Source: a bacterium (lineage in GTDB: Bacteria; SZUA-182; DTGQ01). Taken from it: 64,000 nt of DNA. Position numbers and translations under genes: made by a program. Shown in pieces: positions 18,290 through 26,203 of this stretch. The stretch covers positions 1 to 64,000 of the forward strand of contig JBFLZW010000072.1 of the NCBI GenBank assembly GCA_040755755.1, written 5' to 3'. Below the pieces are notes generated by a model. The model made no database searches. It was not told the origin of the DNA and worked only from the letters and a program-made list of their open reading frames with translations. Position 1 is the stretch's first letter. Each line of letters opens with the position of its first letter.

Positions 18290-19450
18290 CATTCCGGATG
18301 AACGATAATGCTTCCTCTGGTATTCTTCCGGAACTTCCCATTGCTCTTCCTGAGCAACCGATATCTTCCGGGCTTTAATCTTCCGGGTCCGAAAAGCGAT
18401 ACCGACCGCCAGAAGAAAAACCAAGCCGGTCAGTACGGCGACTTTACCGGCAAAGGTAGCGCCGGCAATGGTAGCGCGAATCTCCCAGCTTTGAACGATC
18501 CCTCCTCCGATCAGCATGCCCAGGAGAGTCAGACCTGCATCCGTATTCCCCTCACCGGCCATGATAACCTGCCGAAAAGGGCATCCGTTGGCCAGGACCG
18601 AGATCCCGCCCACCAGAAACATTCCCAGAAAGGACCAGCCATGAGCCAGATGAGATCCCGGCTGGCCGTTGATGCCAAGCCGGAAATGTCCGGTCAGAAG
18701 GGCCAGCCCCAGGGCTGTCAGGAACATGGCCAGAATGCCCTTGAGCAGAAAGCCGTTTCTGGCGATAAAAAAGTTCCGGAATCCGGCCATCATGCAAAAA
18801 GTCGACCGCTGCGCAAACCCGCCGATCAGGATGCCAGCCAGCAGGGAAATCCAAAGCGGGGCATGCATGGCTGCCGGGCCTTTGGCACCCAGGACGATGA
18901 AAGCAGGCTTTATCAGGATGAACAGAAGCAGGATGCTAAAAAAGACCGGCATAACCAGACCGTTGACCTTGCCAATTTCCTGCTCCCTCTCCAGGGCAAA
19001 ACCTCCCCGCAGGTACTGTAAGCCAAACCATACACCCGCCACAAATCCCAGAATAGCGGGAGCAGCCGTCAGGTCACCGGCAGAAAGGCGGAGCACCGAT
19101 TTTACCGGACAACCGATAAACATGGCTGCCCCGACCATAAGGAAAAATCCCATCAGGAACCGGATCAGGGCGGATGAGCCTCCCCGGACCCGAAACCGTC
19201 CGCTCATGAGGGCCATGAGAAATGAACCGATTACCAGGCCGATGATCTCTGGCCGCAGGTAGCTCATTCTCGCATTCTGGTGCAGATGGAGGGACCCGGC
19301 AATATTTTCCAGAAAGCAGGAGATGCAGATCCCCGAATTTTCAGGATTTCCCATGATAGCCAAAAAGATGCCAAGTCCTCCCAGGAGCACTCCGGTAATA
19401 ATTGCACTGCTCAGCGGTATCTTTTCTGCCTTATGGATAAGTGTTCTCAT
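18287..19450 (-). CDS. yedE: YedE-type selenium/sulfur metabolism membrane transporter
   Basis: 387 residues from the ATG at 19450, four bases after the TPR gene stop. The frame is open to 19528. About ten helices with internal duplication. Hallmarks of YeeE/YedE (PF04143), particularly the selenium-associated branch, are GNPENSGICISCFLENIAGS, followed by YLRPEIIGLVIG, AMFIGCPVKSVLRL, FAQRSTFCMMAGFRNFF and LANGCPFRQVIMAGEG. Conserved Cys in these repeats move thiosulfate- or selenium-type compounds across the membrane in studied relatives. No TusA-like or SelD gene is present in the window. Location among PLP enzymes and a DUF3343 protein supports a Se/S role. Confidence 0.85.
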   Translation of the reverse strand: MRTLIHKAEKIPLSSAIITGVLLGGLGIFLAIMGNPENSGICISCFLENIAGSLHLHQNARMSYLRPEIIGLVIGSFLMALMSGRFRVRGGSSALIRFLMGFFLMVGAAMFIGCPVKSVLRLSAGDLTAAPAILGFVAGVWFGLQYLRGGFALEREQEIGKVNGLVMPVFFSILLLFILIKPAFIVLGAKGPAAMHAPLWISLLAGILIGGFAQRSTFCMMAGFRNFFIARNGFLLKGILAMFLTALGLALLTGHFRLGINGQPGSHLAHGWSFLGMFLVGGISVLANGCPFRQVIMAGEGNTDAGLTLLGMLIGGGIVQSWEIRATIAGATFAGKVAVLTGLVFLLAVGIAFRTRKIKARKISVAQEEQWEVPEEYQRKHYRSSGM

Positions 19451-19454
19451 GATT

Positions 19455-19946
19455 TCACTCACACCCCTGGCCAAGCTTTCGCTGGCAGAAATACAGATTT
19501 TGCAGAAGGTTTGCAACCTGTGCGTCATTTGGCTTCAGTTCCCTGGCACGCTTGAGCTTGGGAATGTTTTTCTGGACCATGTCCTTGAGATTGGCCGATG
19601 CCAGCTCCACAAGGTCCGGATTATTTTCGATGCTCGTGCGGCATAAGGAGATGGCCTTTTCCATGTCTCCCTGCTGGTTATAAATTGCAGCCAGAAAGAC
19701 CTGCGACTCAGGTTTTTGAGGATATCTGTTCATAATGTTCTTCAATACCTTCAGGGCTTCCTCGTATTGTGCCGATTTTATAAGCCTCTCCACCTCTCCA
19801 TAGAGATTCTGATCAACAGATTTTGCCTGTTGCGGCTGAGCGGAGCCTGCAACCGGAAGCGGCTCCTGATGCAGGGCAACCATACCCGTAATCAGGGCAC
19901 TCAAGAGAATAATCAAGCCGATACTCAGGATATCCAGCCGGTCCAT
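19455..19946 (-). CDS. Membrane-anchored TPR protein
   Basis: 163 residues from the ATG at 19946. A TTG two codons earlier is possible but too close to the GAGGA site. An N-terminal hydrophobic helix (ILSIGLIILLSALITGMVAL) anchors it, with the rest probably periplasmic. VERLIKSAQYEEALKVLKNIMNRYP and AAIYNQQGDMEKAISLCRTSIENNP are two TPR-like helix pairs, followed by a less regular third. A protein-protein contact role is likely, perhaps docking the substrate-binding protein next to the permease. It begins two bases after the PhnD-like gene and ends four bases before yedE. Confidence 0.7.
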   Translation of the reverse strand: MDRLDILSIGLIILLSALITGMVALHQEPLPVAGSAQPQQAKSVDQNLYGEVERLIKSAQYEEALKVLKNIMNRYPQKPESQVFLAAIYNQQGDMEKAISLCRTSIENNPDLVELASANLKDMVQKNIPKLKRARELKPNDAQVANLLQNLYFCQRKLGQGCE

Positions 19947-19948
19947 GA

Positions 19949-20860
19949 TCAATATTCCTCGTAAGGAGACATCTTGCAGCGCCTGAGCATCTCCCTGAGA
20001 GGATCATAGTCGCTGTCTTTTACCTCGACGAAGCGCTCAAGCCCGGCACTTTTCAGAATCTTCACAACCTCTCCTCCCACCAGGGAGCTGTCTTCCTGGG
20101 TAATGCCGACGAGAAGGCTCTTGACTTTCTGAACAAGCTGAGGATCCACATGGGACAGGGCTGCAAAGGTGCAATATGCAATTGGCTCGCTTTCAGCCAC
20201 GATAGTAAAGTCATTCAGATCGATTTTCCCCTCTTCAGCCATCTGATCAAGGTCGATCCGCGGCGCTGCTCCTGCGTCATAAGCACCGAACAGGACCCCG
20301 TAGATAACCTTTTCATGCTTCCACGATCCCCCCGGAATATTATAGAAAGCCAGATCTTCATCCGGATTAATGCCGGCTTTCAGCATGAGATCATACTGGG
20401 CCAGAAAGCCCATGGGGGCCAGAGACGGTCCGAAAATCATGCTCTTGCCTTTCAGATCCTGAATGGTTTTGATACCGCTCTTGCGGCTGGCAATGATCGT
20501 GCCTGCATCCTTGTTGCCATACCTTCCCCGGATCTCTCCGGTCAGGGGGACGGCCTGATACCTTTCCTTAAAGATCACATACAGGATGGAATTGGTATGG
20601 GTAAAGTCGATCTCTTTTTTCTGGACCGCAGCCTCGACATCCTGGGTGTTCAGATAAATCGATTCCACCGGCCGCTTCAACTGCTCCGCCAGATAGGCGG
20701 TGATCGGCTCGAAACGGGCTCTCGATTCAGGCAGGCTGTTGCAGATCATATAACAGATTTTCAATGGCTTTTGAGAAGAGGCCGCTGGTTTCCGGCAGCC
20801 GAAGGCCAGGGTACACCACAGCACCAGCAGGCTTAAGATGACCGCTCCCTTTTTTAACAT
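19949..20860 (-). CDS. PhnD-like periplasmic substrate-binding lipoprotein
   Basis: 303 residues. The signal peptide ends in LAFGC, a lipobox with Cys at about residue 22, so it is a lipoprotein. The mature part has KPLKICYMICNSLPESRARFEPITAYLAEQL in place of the usual N-terminal strand, then EIDFTHTNSILYVI, IKTIQDLKGKSMIFGPSLAPMG and LFGAYDAGAAPRID, a layout matching PhnD/SsuA-type phosphonate-oxyanion binding proteins (PF12974). No ABC permease or ATPase lies beside it, so it may deliver a ligand to YedE or act as a sensor. GGAGG lies four bases from ATG. Confidence 0.8.
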   Translation of the reverse strand: MLKKGAVILSLLVLWCTLAFGCRKPAASSQKPLKICYMICNSLPESRARFEPITAYLAEQLKRPVESIYLNTQDVEAAVQKKEIDFTHTNSILYVIFKERYQAVPLTGEIRGRYGNKDAGTIIASRKSGIKTIQDLKGKSMIFGPSLAPMGFLAQYDLMLKAGINPDEDLAFYNIPGGSWKHEKVIYGVLFGAYDAGAAPRIDLDQMAEEGKIDLNDFTIVAESEPIAYCTFAALSHVDPQLVQKVKSLLVGITQEDSSLVGGEVVKILKSAGLERFVEVKDSDYDPLREMLRRCKMSPYEEY

Positions 20861-20878
20861 CGTATCCTCCGTTTGAAA

Positions 20879-20909
20879 AGTGGTCAGTGGTCAGTGACCA
20901 GTGGTCAGT
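20879..20909. repeat. Heptamer array (AGTGGTC)x4
   Basis: Four tandem units of AGTGRYC-type heptamers plus a partial unit, between the PhnD-like and OpuAC-like genes. The unit is the CAGTGRT sequence of 13187-13224 in another phase, same strand orientation. Confidence 0.75.
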
Positions 20910-20950
20910 AAATTTTTGTCTGGCCACCGGGCACTTTTTTTCCTGACTCA

Positions 20951-21589
20951 CTAGATTGCCCATCGAATCAGTTTTCTTTCCTCTAAGAATGCCTTGACCG
21001 CAACTTTCAGTTCTTTCTTCTGTTTTAACTCCCCGATGGCCTCATTGGAGACCTTGCCGCCAAGCTTATTGATCAGCCTGGGAAGGACCGGGAAGCGGTT
21101 CAGGACATCGCGTCGCGCTACACAAACCGCCTGATTCGGAATACCCTTCAGCTCTTCGGGGACATGAGGAAGGATAGCCGGATTGTCGTAACCGAAGGGT
21201 TTCAGCCAGATCAGAGAAAACCGCTTGTCAGACAGGTGCTTAACTGTGGAGTAAGCCTTATCGGGAGTTTCGATCCGGGCTTTTTCACCACCGAGAACAG
21301 TCAGCAGGCCAGAGCAGACATAATCCACATAGAGATCCAGCTCCTGCTTTTTGATAGCCTCCCGGCACTCATCCAGGGTTTTGAACTGGACAATATTTAC
21401 CTTTGTGCCCGTGCTCTCGCCGATCATCGTGGCCAGCATTTCAGCCATAACCTTCTGATCTTCGATATTCGCAACTCCCAGAGAAAGAATACGGCCAACG
21501 CACGGGATTGCCTTTGGCGGCAGAAAGCCGGCCAGGAACATCATCAATACAGTGACACTCAAGATCCTTCTTCTCATTTCTCCCCTCAT
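20951..21589 (-). CDS. OpuAC-like periplasmic substrate-binding protein
   Basis: 212 residues with an N-terminal signal peptide (VTVLMMFLAGFLPPKAIPC). The mature part contains LGVANIEDQKVMAEMLATMI, then VNIVQFKTLDECREAIKKQELDLYVDY and IPNQAVCVARRDVL, resembling the glycine-betaine/choline-binding family (PF04069), where the D-x-Y-x-D/E segment is typical. It is shorter than the usual 270-300 residues. No cognate ABC components are present. It lies between the ArsP-like permease and the PhnD-like protein, so it may be a second ligand-binding component of the cluster. Ligand unknown. Confidence 0.65.
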   Translation of the reverse strand: MRGEMRRRILSVTVLMMFLAGFLPPKAIPCVGRILSLGVANIEDQKVMAEMLATMIGESTGTKVNIVQFKTLDECREAIKKQELDLYVDYVCSGLLTVLGGEKARIETPDKAYSTVKHLSDKRFSLIWLKPFGYDNPAILPHVPEELKGIPNQAVCVARRDVLNRFPVLPRLINKLGGKVSNEAIGELKQKKELKVAVKAFLEERKLIRWAI

Positions 21590-21689
21590 CTCATTCTTCC
21601 TTTGATCATACGCTACGCAACCATCACTTCCTCAGACTCTCCCTTTGGATGCTGGAGGCAGTATTCAGTTGTCAGTTCTCAGTATTTAC

Positions 21690-21724
21690 TGACCACTGAC
21701 CACTGATCACTGGCCACTGGCCAC
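21690..21724. repeat. Inverted heptamer array (TGRCCAC)x5
   Basis: Five tandem TGACCAC/TGATCAC/TGGCCAC units, the reverse complement of the heptamer arrays at 13187 and 20879, in the gap between the OpuAC-like gene and the permease gene. Confidence 0.75.
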
Positions 21725-21739
21725 TTGCTTCTCCCTCTC

Positions 21740-23608
21740 CTAACCTCTGAGCTGCTTCAGCCAGTCAAAGTAACTCACTAAGCCCTGGGAAATCCTGTCG
21801 CCAAAATGAGCAGTAATGGAGATAGGTATTTCCCTCTGAAATTTGACAGCTTCGCCAAACCGGACACCGTAGTGCTCTGCCACCTGGTTGGCCGCTGTCG
21901 TCCAATCTCCGGTTGAGCCATCGTGAGGCCCGGCCACAACGAGCAGGCTGTACCCGTCATCGCGGAAGGCATAAATGTCCTCGATCTCCTGGCTGGAAAA
22001 GGGACGGCTGTCTGCCTGCCCCGACAGTATCCACAGTTGCCCGTAGCCTTCCAGGGCTGATCTATCCAGGTTCGGCAGATCCTTGCGGGCAGCGAAGGTG
22101 ACCTGAAATTCCCCCTCTTCAGTAAGAATCGCCTCCAGTCCTTCCCGGAAAGAATCGTTGGTCAGGCCACGATCCACATAGGTGTTGTAAATCAGGATGC
22201 GGTTATTGTCCGGATGGATTGCAGTCTGTTTCAGCCAGCGGGCAATGTTTCTGATATACTGCTGATTTCCCTTCATGTGAAGAGACCCGTTGCGGAAACG
22301 GTTCCAACTGGCATCAAACACAATGCCGCTTCCTCCTTCCATATCCTCATACCAGGCAATAATAGGCTTTCGGTCCGGATCAACCGCCACCCGGACAGCT
22401 TCACCAGATTTGGAAATTATGGCCGACTCTCCACCGGCCAGAGCCGAGACTTTGGCCAGAATCGGACTGTTGGTATCGACATGGTTGATAAACAGCAGAT
22501 TACCAAAGGTGTAGGCGAAAAATATCGTGCCCAGGATACTGATGCCCATATACAGGACAAAGACTCTCTTTCTAAACATGCTCCACAGCAGCGTCATGGC
22601 AGGAATGGCGGTTACCGGCCCGCCGATAAGGAAAGCCAGGGCGGCGCTGTTATCCATCGTTCCGGGCAAGGATGCCTTGATATGATAGAGAATGCTCGAA
22701 GCACTGATCTGGTGTAAGAAAAGCGGTATACTGCCTACGGTTACCCAGATAACGCTTAAAGTTCCCCCGTGGCCGAACAGACTTTGAATGTAGGTATGAG
22801 GGATATACCTTTCCACCACGCAGCCGACGGCAATGCCCACCAGAACATATTTTCCGATCAGCCAGAACATCTCCGTAGTTTTGGCCAGAAAGATGATCAG
22901 CTTGTTTTTCGTTTTCCGGGCTATCCGGTTGCTCATCTTCTCATTGCAGGTGCAGCGAAGCCGCTCGTCAGGATAGTCCGGATCATGAAAATCACCTTCC
23001 GGAATACCTCCGTCAAGGAATAAATCAGAGGCCTCAAATCCCAGTCTGCTGACGAGCAGGGTGACAACTCCAGCCAATACCCCCATCAGAAAGGCCACCA
23101 GGGTCCGGACAAGAGCCCAGTGCATTCCCAGGTCATTCAGCGTCAGGAAAAAGGTCGTCGGGCTCATCAGGGGTGATGAAATGAGAAGCGCCATGGCCGG
23201 TGCCAGAGGAAGACCGGCAGCGAGGAGAGCAACCACTGTGGTCAGGATGCCGCAGGAACATAAGGGGCTGAAGACGCCAATAAAGGCAGCCAGAAAAATC
23301 CCGCTGTATTTATACCGGATCAGCACTTTCCGAAGCCGGATGTGGAATTTGTAAGTCCTGATATAGCCGGCAATGATAATACCGATGAGAAAGTAAATAA
23401 ATACTTCCTTAAGCTCCATCAATATTCCATGCCGGTCGATAATGAGAGACCAGAGCTCTTTTCCGAAGGAAAGAACCATCGACTGCCGGTGGTGAACCCA
23501 GACATGCCAGGTAACCAAAAGGAGTCCCATCAGGATCAGCGAGCCGAGTGTCCAGTTCACCGTTCTCTTTGTTTTGCCATGGAGCTCACAACTTTCCCTT
23601 TTGCTCAT
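21740..23608 (-). CDS. ArsP-like (DUF318/PF03773) permease with fused C-terminal soluble domain
   Basis: 622 residues. Helices fill about residues 20-360. GVFSPLCSCGILTTVVALLA followed by GLPLAPAMALLISSPLMSPTTFF is the first permease repeat with the Cys-Ser-Cys pair, and the second half carries GSIPLFLHQISASSILYH and IGGPVTAIPAMTLLW. Members export organoarsenicals or unknown small species; Cys-Ser-Cys may bind soft anions or metals. Residues after about 400 form a soluble domain (IIAWYEDMEGGSGIVFDASW, ILIYNTYVDRGLTNDSF, YSLLVVAGPHDGS) like GATase/DUF4350-type alpha/beta folds, unusual in this family. It is the first gene of the Se/S-type cluster. A cytosolic loop includes a CTCNEK motif. Confidence 0.8.
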   Translation of the reverse strand: MSKRESCELHGKTKRTVNWTLGSLILMGLLLVTWHVWVHHRQSMVLSFGKELWSLIIDRHGILMELKEVFIYFLIGIIIAGYIRTYKFHIRLRKVLIRYKYSGIFLAAFIGVFSPLCSCGILTTVVALLAAGLPLAPAMALLISSPLMSPTTFFLTLNDLGMHWALVRTLVAFLMGVLAGVVTLLVSRLGFEASDLFLDGGIPEGDFHDPDYPDERLRCTCNEKMSNRIARKTKNKLIIFLAKTTEMFWLIGKYVLVGIAVGCVVERYIPHTYIQSLFGHGGTLSVIWVTVGSIPLFLHQISASSILYHIKASLPGTMDNSAALAFLIGGPVTAIPAMTLLWSMFRKRVFVLYMGISILGTIFFAYTFGNLLFINHVDTNSPILAKVSALAGGESAIISKSGEAVRVAVDPDRKPIIAWYEDMEGGSGIVFDASWNRFRNGSLHMKGNQQYIRNIARWLKQTAIHPDNNRILIYNTYVDRGLTNDSFREGLEAILTEEGEFQVTFAARKDLPNLDRSALEGYGQLWILSGQADSRPFSSQEIEDIYAFRDDGYSLLVVAGPHDGSTGDWTTAANQVAEHYGVRFGEAVKFQREIPISITAHFGDRISQGLVSYFDWLKQLRG

Positions 23609-24601
23609 CTTGCCATCCTTACCATAAGTCCTGCTGAAGAATTAAAATGGTTATTAACCGCCCGAAGCCTGGACGGTTGTCGATATTTCAAAGTTGAAGG
23701 TTTCATGGATAATAGACAAAGGAAAATCATTTTTCTTGCACTCTCACTCCCTAGCCATTAAATTAATCAGGATATGTACCAAGATAACCTTTGCTCAGAA
23801 TCCACGGCAAATACAATCTTGGCTCTGTTTCCAGCAATTTTGGTGCCTGGTTCATGCTGCCGTAAAATCCTTGGAGCAGCAAGCCCGGGGATATACTACC
23901 CGGGGATATAGGGGATATACTATATGACAATATGAGGAAGCAATATGATCTACCGGCTTATTGTCATGTAAGGAGCCCCTTTCCTGGCATCCTGATTTCA
24001 GGTTATCAGCTTTTCCCTTCACTATTTTAAATTATTGCAACACTGATGCCAAGAGGATAAGTTAATTTTTAGCCAATTTTATTCCGATGTATTTTTTGTC
24101 CCTTTTGTACTGATTATAACTGAATGTTTTAGGATAATTAAGCACCTGATACCCATATCTTCAAGATCATGGTTCTTAAAAATATTTATGGCCATAAAGT
24201 CACCATTGACGATTCCCTCCAGGCGGTAATTTTTTTGATCCCTGGGAGGAGTGGCTTATGAGTTATATTTTCCAGGTCATCAATTTTATGTTCTTTTCGA
24301 CGTAGATACTACATAAATTTAGTACCTGCAAAGAATATTGATTTTTATATCTATCTTACCATATTTTATACTATGGTATATATATCATTTATACGAGCGA
24401 TTGAAGCCGACCTTTCCCTTGTAGTCAATTATCAATATATTTTATATAATATAAAAAATGGTTCAATAATTTCATGGAAAAAATAAAGTTGATACAATGC
24501 ATCATCATATGTAAAAATTTGCATAGTACGCAATTCCATCTGCCTCTGGCGCAAGACCTGGCAGCAGCAGTAAAAAAATGCCATTCCGGAAAACAAAATT
24601 C
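23609..24601. other. AT-rich intergenic gap upstream of tRNA-Glu
   Basis: About 1 kb without a convincing gene. The left end must hold the promoter of the ArsP-to-kinase run. Around 23883-23925 the word GGGGATATA occurs three times. From about 24040 to 24500 the DNA is clearly more AT-rich than the coding DNA on both sides. No RNA family, CRISPR or attachment site could be recognised. It may be a decayed insertion next to a tRNA gene. Confidence 0.5.
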
Positions 24602-24630
24602 TTTACAAAGAAGGGGAGAGTGTGTATAAT
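24602..24630 (+). promoter_or_regulatory. Sigma70-type promoter of tRNA-Glu
   Basis: TTTACA at 24602-24607 and TATAAT at 24625-24630 are separated by 17 bases, nearly the consensus spacing and sequence. Transcription would start near 24637, about 22 bases before the tRNA 5' end. Confidence 0.8.
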
Positions 24631-24658
24631 CTGCTCTTACATTTACTCAATAAGAAAA

Positions 24659-24733
24659 GTCCCCATCGTCTAGCCCGGTCAAGGACATCGCCCTTTCACG
24701 GCGGTAACGGGGGTTCGAATCCCCCTGGGGACG
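24659..24733 (+). tRNA. tRNA-Glu (anticodon TTC)
   Basis: 75 bases fold as a standard cloverleaf. The acceptor stem pairs GTCCCCA with TGGGGAC and the discriminator is G. The anticodon stem CGCC/GGCG encloses loop CTTTCAC with anticodon TTC, and the T arm is GGGGG-TTCGAAT-CCCCC. CCA is not encoded. A strong promoter lies just upstream and no poly-T terminator follows closely. Confidence 0.96.
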
Positions 24734-25000
24734 CCTTTGTGATATTTTTCAGATACCTCTTTTCTTTAACCTTTCCATCTCATTTCAACTCATTCGATAC
24801 CAGGCAGGATTGTGCAGGGTGCTTCTCATGTGTGTAGAAATTTGCACACTGCCTTGAGATTTCCCCGGCGGTGAGATACGCAAGAGAAACCTCTGGATAA
24901 ATTCCTCCCTTCCTGATAAAATGATCTTCTCCGGGAAAGTATTCCACAAGGCGACTTTCACCACAGAACCAGACACAAGCTCAGGGACAAGACGACCATC

Positions 25001-26200
25001 ATGCCGATGAGAGCAAAAGCGCTTACTCCACAAGGGAAAAAACTTATTGCAGGAATTTTCTTCCTGGCATTTTCCCTCGCAGCCCGTGCGGGCACCAGCA
25101 GGGATATCTTTGTGCCGGAAGATTTTCCTACCATTCAGGAGGCCATTGAGGCTTCGGAATTCGGAGATTCAGTCCGGGTCAGGCCCGGCATTTACTATGA
25201 ACGGGTTATTATCCGGGAAGGCATCTCACTGGTAAGCGACAGCGGACCTGAGGGCGAAAGACTGATCAAGGGCCCCGGTGAGAAGCAGGTCCTTCAGCGG
25301 GCACTCAAGACCATTATCGATGGATCCAAACTCGATCCTCCGGATTATCTGGTGAGCTTTCAAAAGGAAAGCACCTCTCCGATGAAACTCGATGGCTTTA
25401 CCATCCGCAACCTTCCGACCAGGACTATCGATAAGCTGTACCTCGTGGAGGTACGGGGCTGCTCTGCGGAGGTTATCAACAATATCGTCTGTCAGAACCA
25501 CTCGAAGGGGAAGGGAGGGGGCATGCTTCTGACAGGATTAGGCCCTTCCATGGGTTCCCCTTTGGAAACTGTGGCCAAACCGACTGTTCGTAACAACGTT
25601 ATCTATGATAACTTCGGTGCAGGTATTGCCAATGGACCAAACTCGATGGCTCTTATCGAGGATAATGAGATTTTCAACAATCATTTCCAGCAGGCCAAAG
25701 ATACAGAACAGGATGCGCCTGGTATTGGTATCAGGGAATATGCCAGGCCCCGGATCATCCATAATCTCTGCTATCAGAATGGGAGCGGGATTGGCGGGCT
25801 CGATCTGGTCACTCACGATCGGCCGATCGTGATCCAGGACAATATTATCCGCCACAACTGGCGGGCCGGGATCGGCCTGACCGGAATCAACGATCGGCAG
25901 AAAAATATTACCGTCTCAATAGAGGGAAATGAAGTGTACGGGAACCTCAAGGCTGGAGTACGGCTTGAAAGTATTACCGAGTCTAACCTGAAAGCCAATC
26001 AGATTCACCATAACCTGAGAGCGGGCATAGCCGTGCATGGGGGAGGAATCACCCGGATCATCCAAAATACTATCTCCGGAAATCTTTCCGCCGGCTTAGT
26101 CATAGATACCCGTGAAGCCCTGGTCAGGCACAATATGATTTACCATAACCTGACCACGGGCATTACGGTCCTGCCTCCGTCCGAGACCGTGGAGAAATAG
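25001..26200 (+). CDS. Secreted right-handed parallel beta-helix protein
   Basis: 399 residues with a signal peptide ending near SLAARAG. The mature part opens with FVPEDFPTIQEAIEASEFGD and VRVRPGIYYERVIIREG, the pectin-lyase-fold start seen in NosD/DUF1565-like proteins. Then come many coils with N-N and G-I pattern, such as IVCQNHSKGKGGG, VIYDNFGAGIANG, IIRHNWRAGIGL and IHHNLRAGIAV. Such repeats bind or cleave surface polysaccharides, but no catalytic residues are certain. It is four bases from a second beta-helix gene, so the two are one operon and probably arose by duplication. Confidence 0.82.
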   Translation: MPMRAKALTPQGKKLIAGIFFLAFSLAARAGTSRDIFVPEDFPTIQEAIEASEFGDSVRVRPGIYYERVIIREGISLVSDSGPEGERLIKGPGEKQVLQRALKTIIDGSKLDPPDYLVSFQKESTSPMKLDGFTIRNLPTRTIDKLYLVEVRGCSAEVINNIVCQNHSKGKGGGMLLTGLGPSMGSPLETVAKPTVRNNVIYDNFGAGIANGPNSMALIEDNEIFNNHFQQAKDTEQDAPGIGIREYARPRIIHNLCYQNGSGIGGLDLVTHDRPIVIQDNIIRHNWRAGIGLTGINDRQKNITVSIEGNEVYGNLKAGVRLESITESNLKANQIHHNLRAGIAVHGGGITRIIQNTISGNLSAGLVIDTREALVRHNMIYHNLTTGITVLPPSETVEK

Positions 26201-26203
26201 CCG

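Noticed and set aside
24622-24837. 71-codon frame across the tRNA-Glu gene
   Set aside because: It reads through the tRNA and its amino acid content is unlike proteins.
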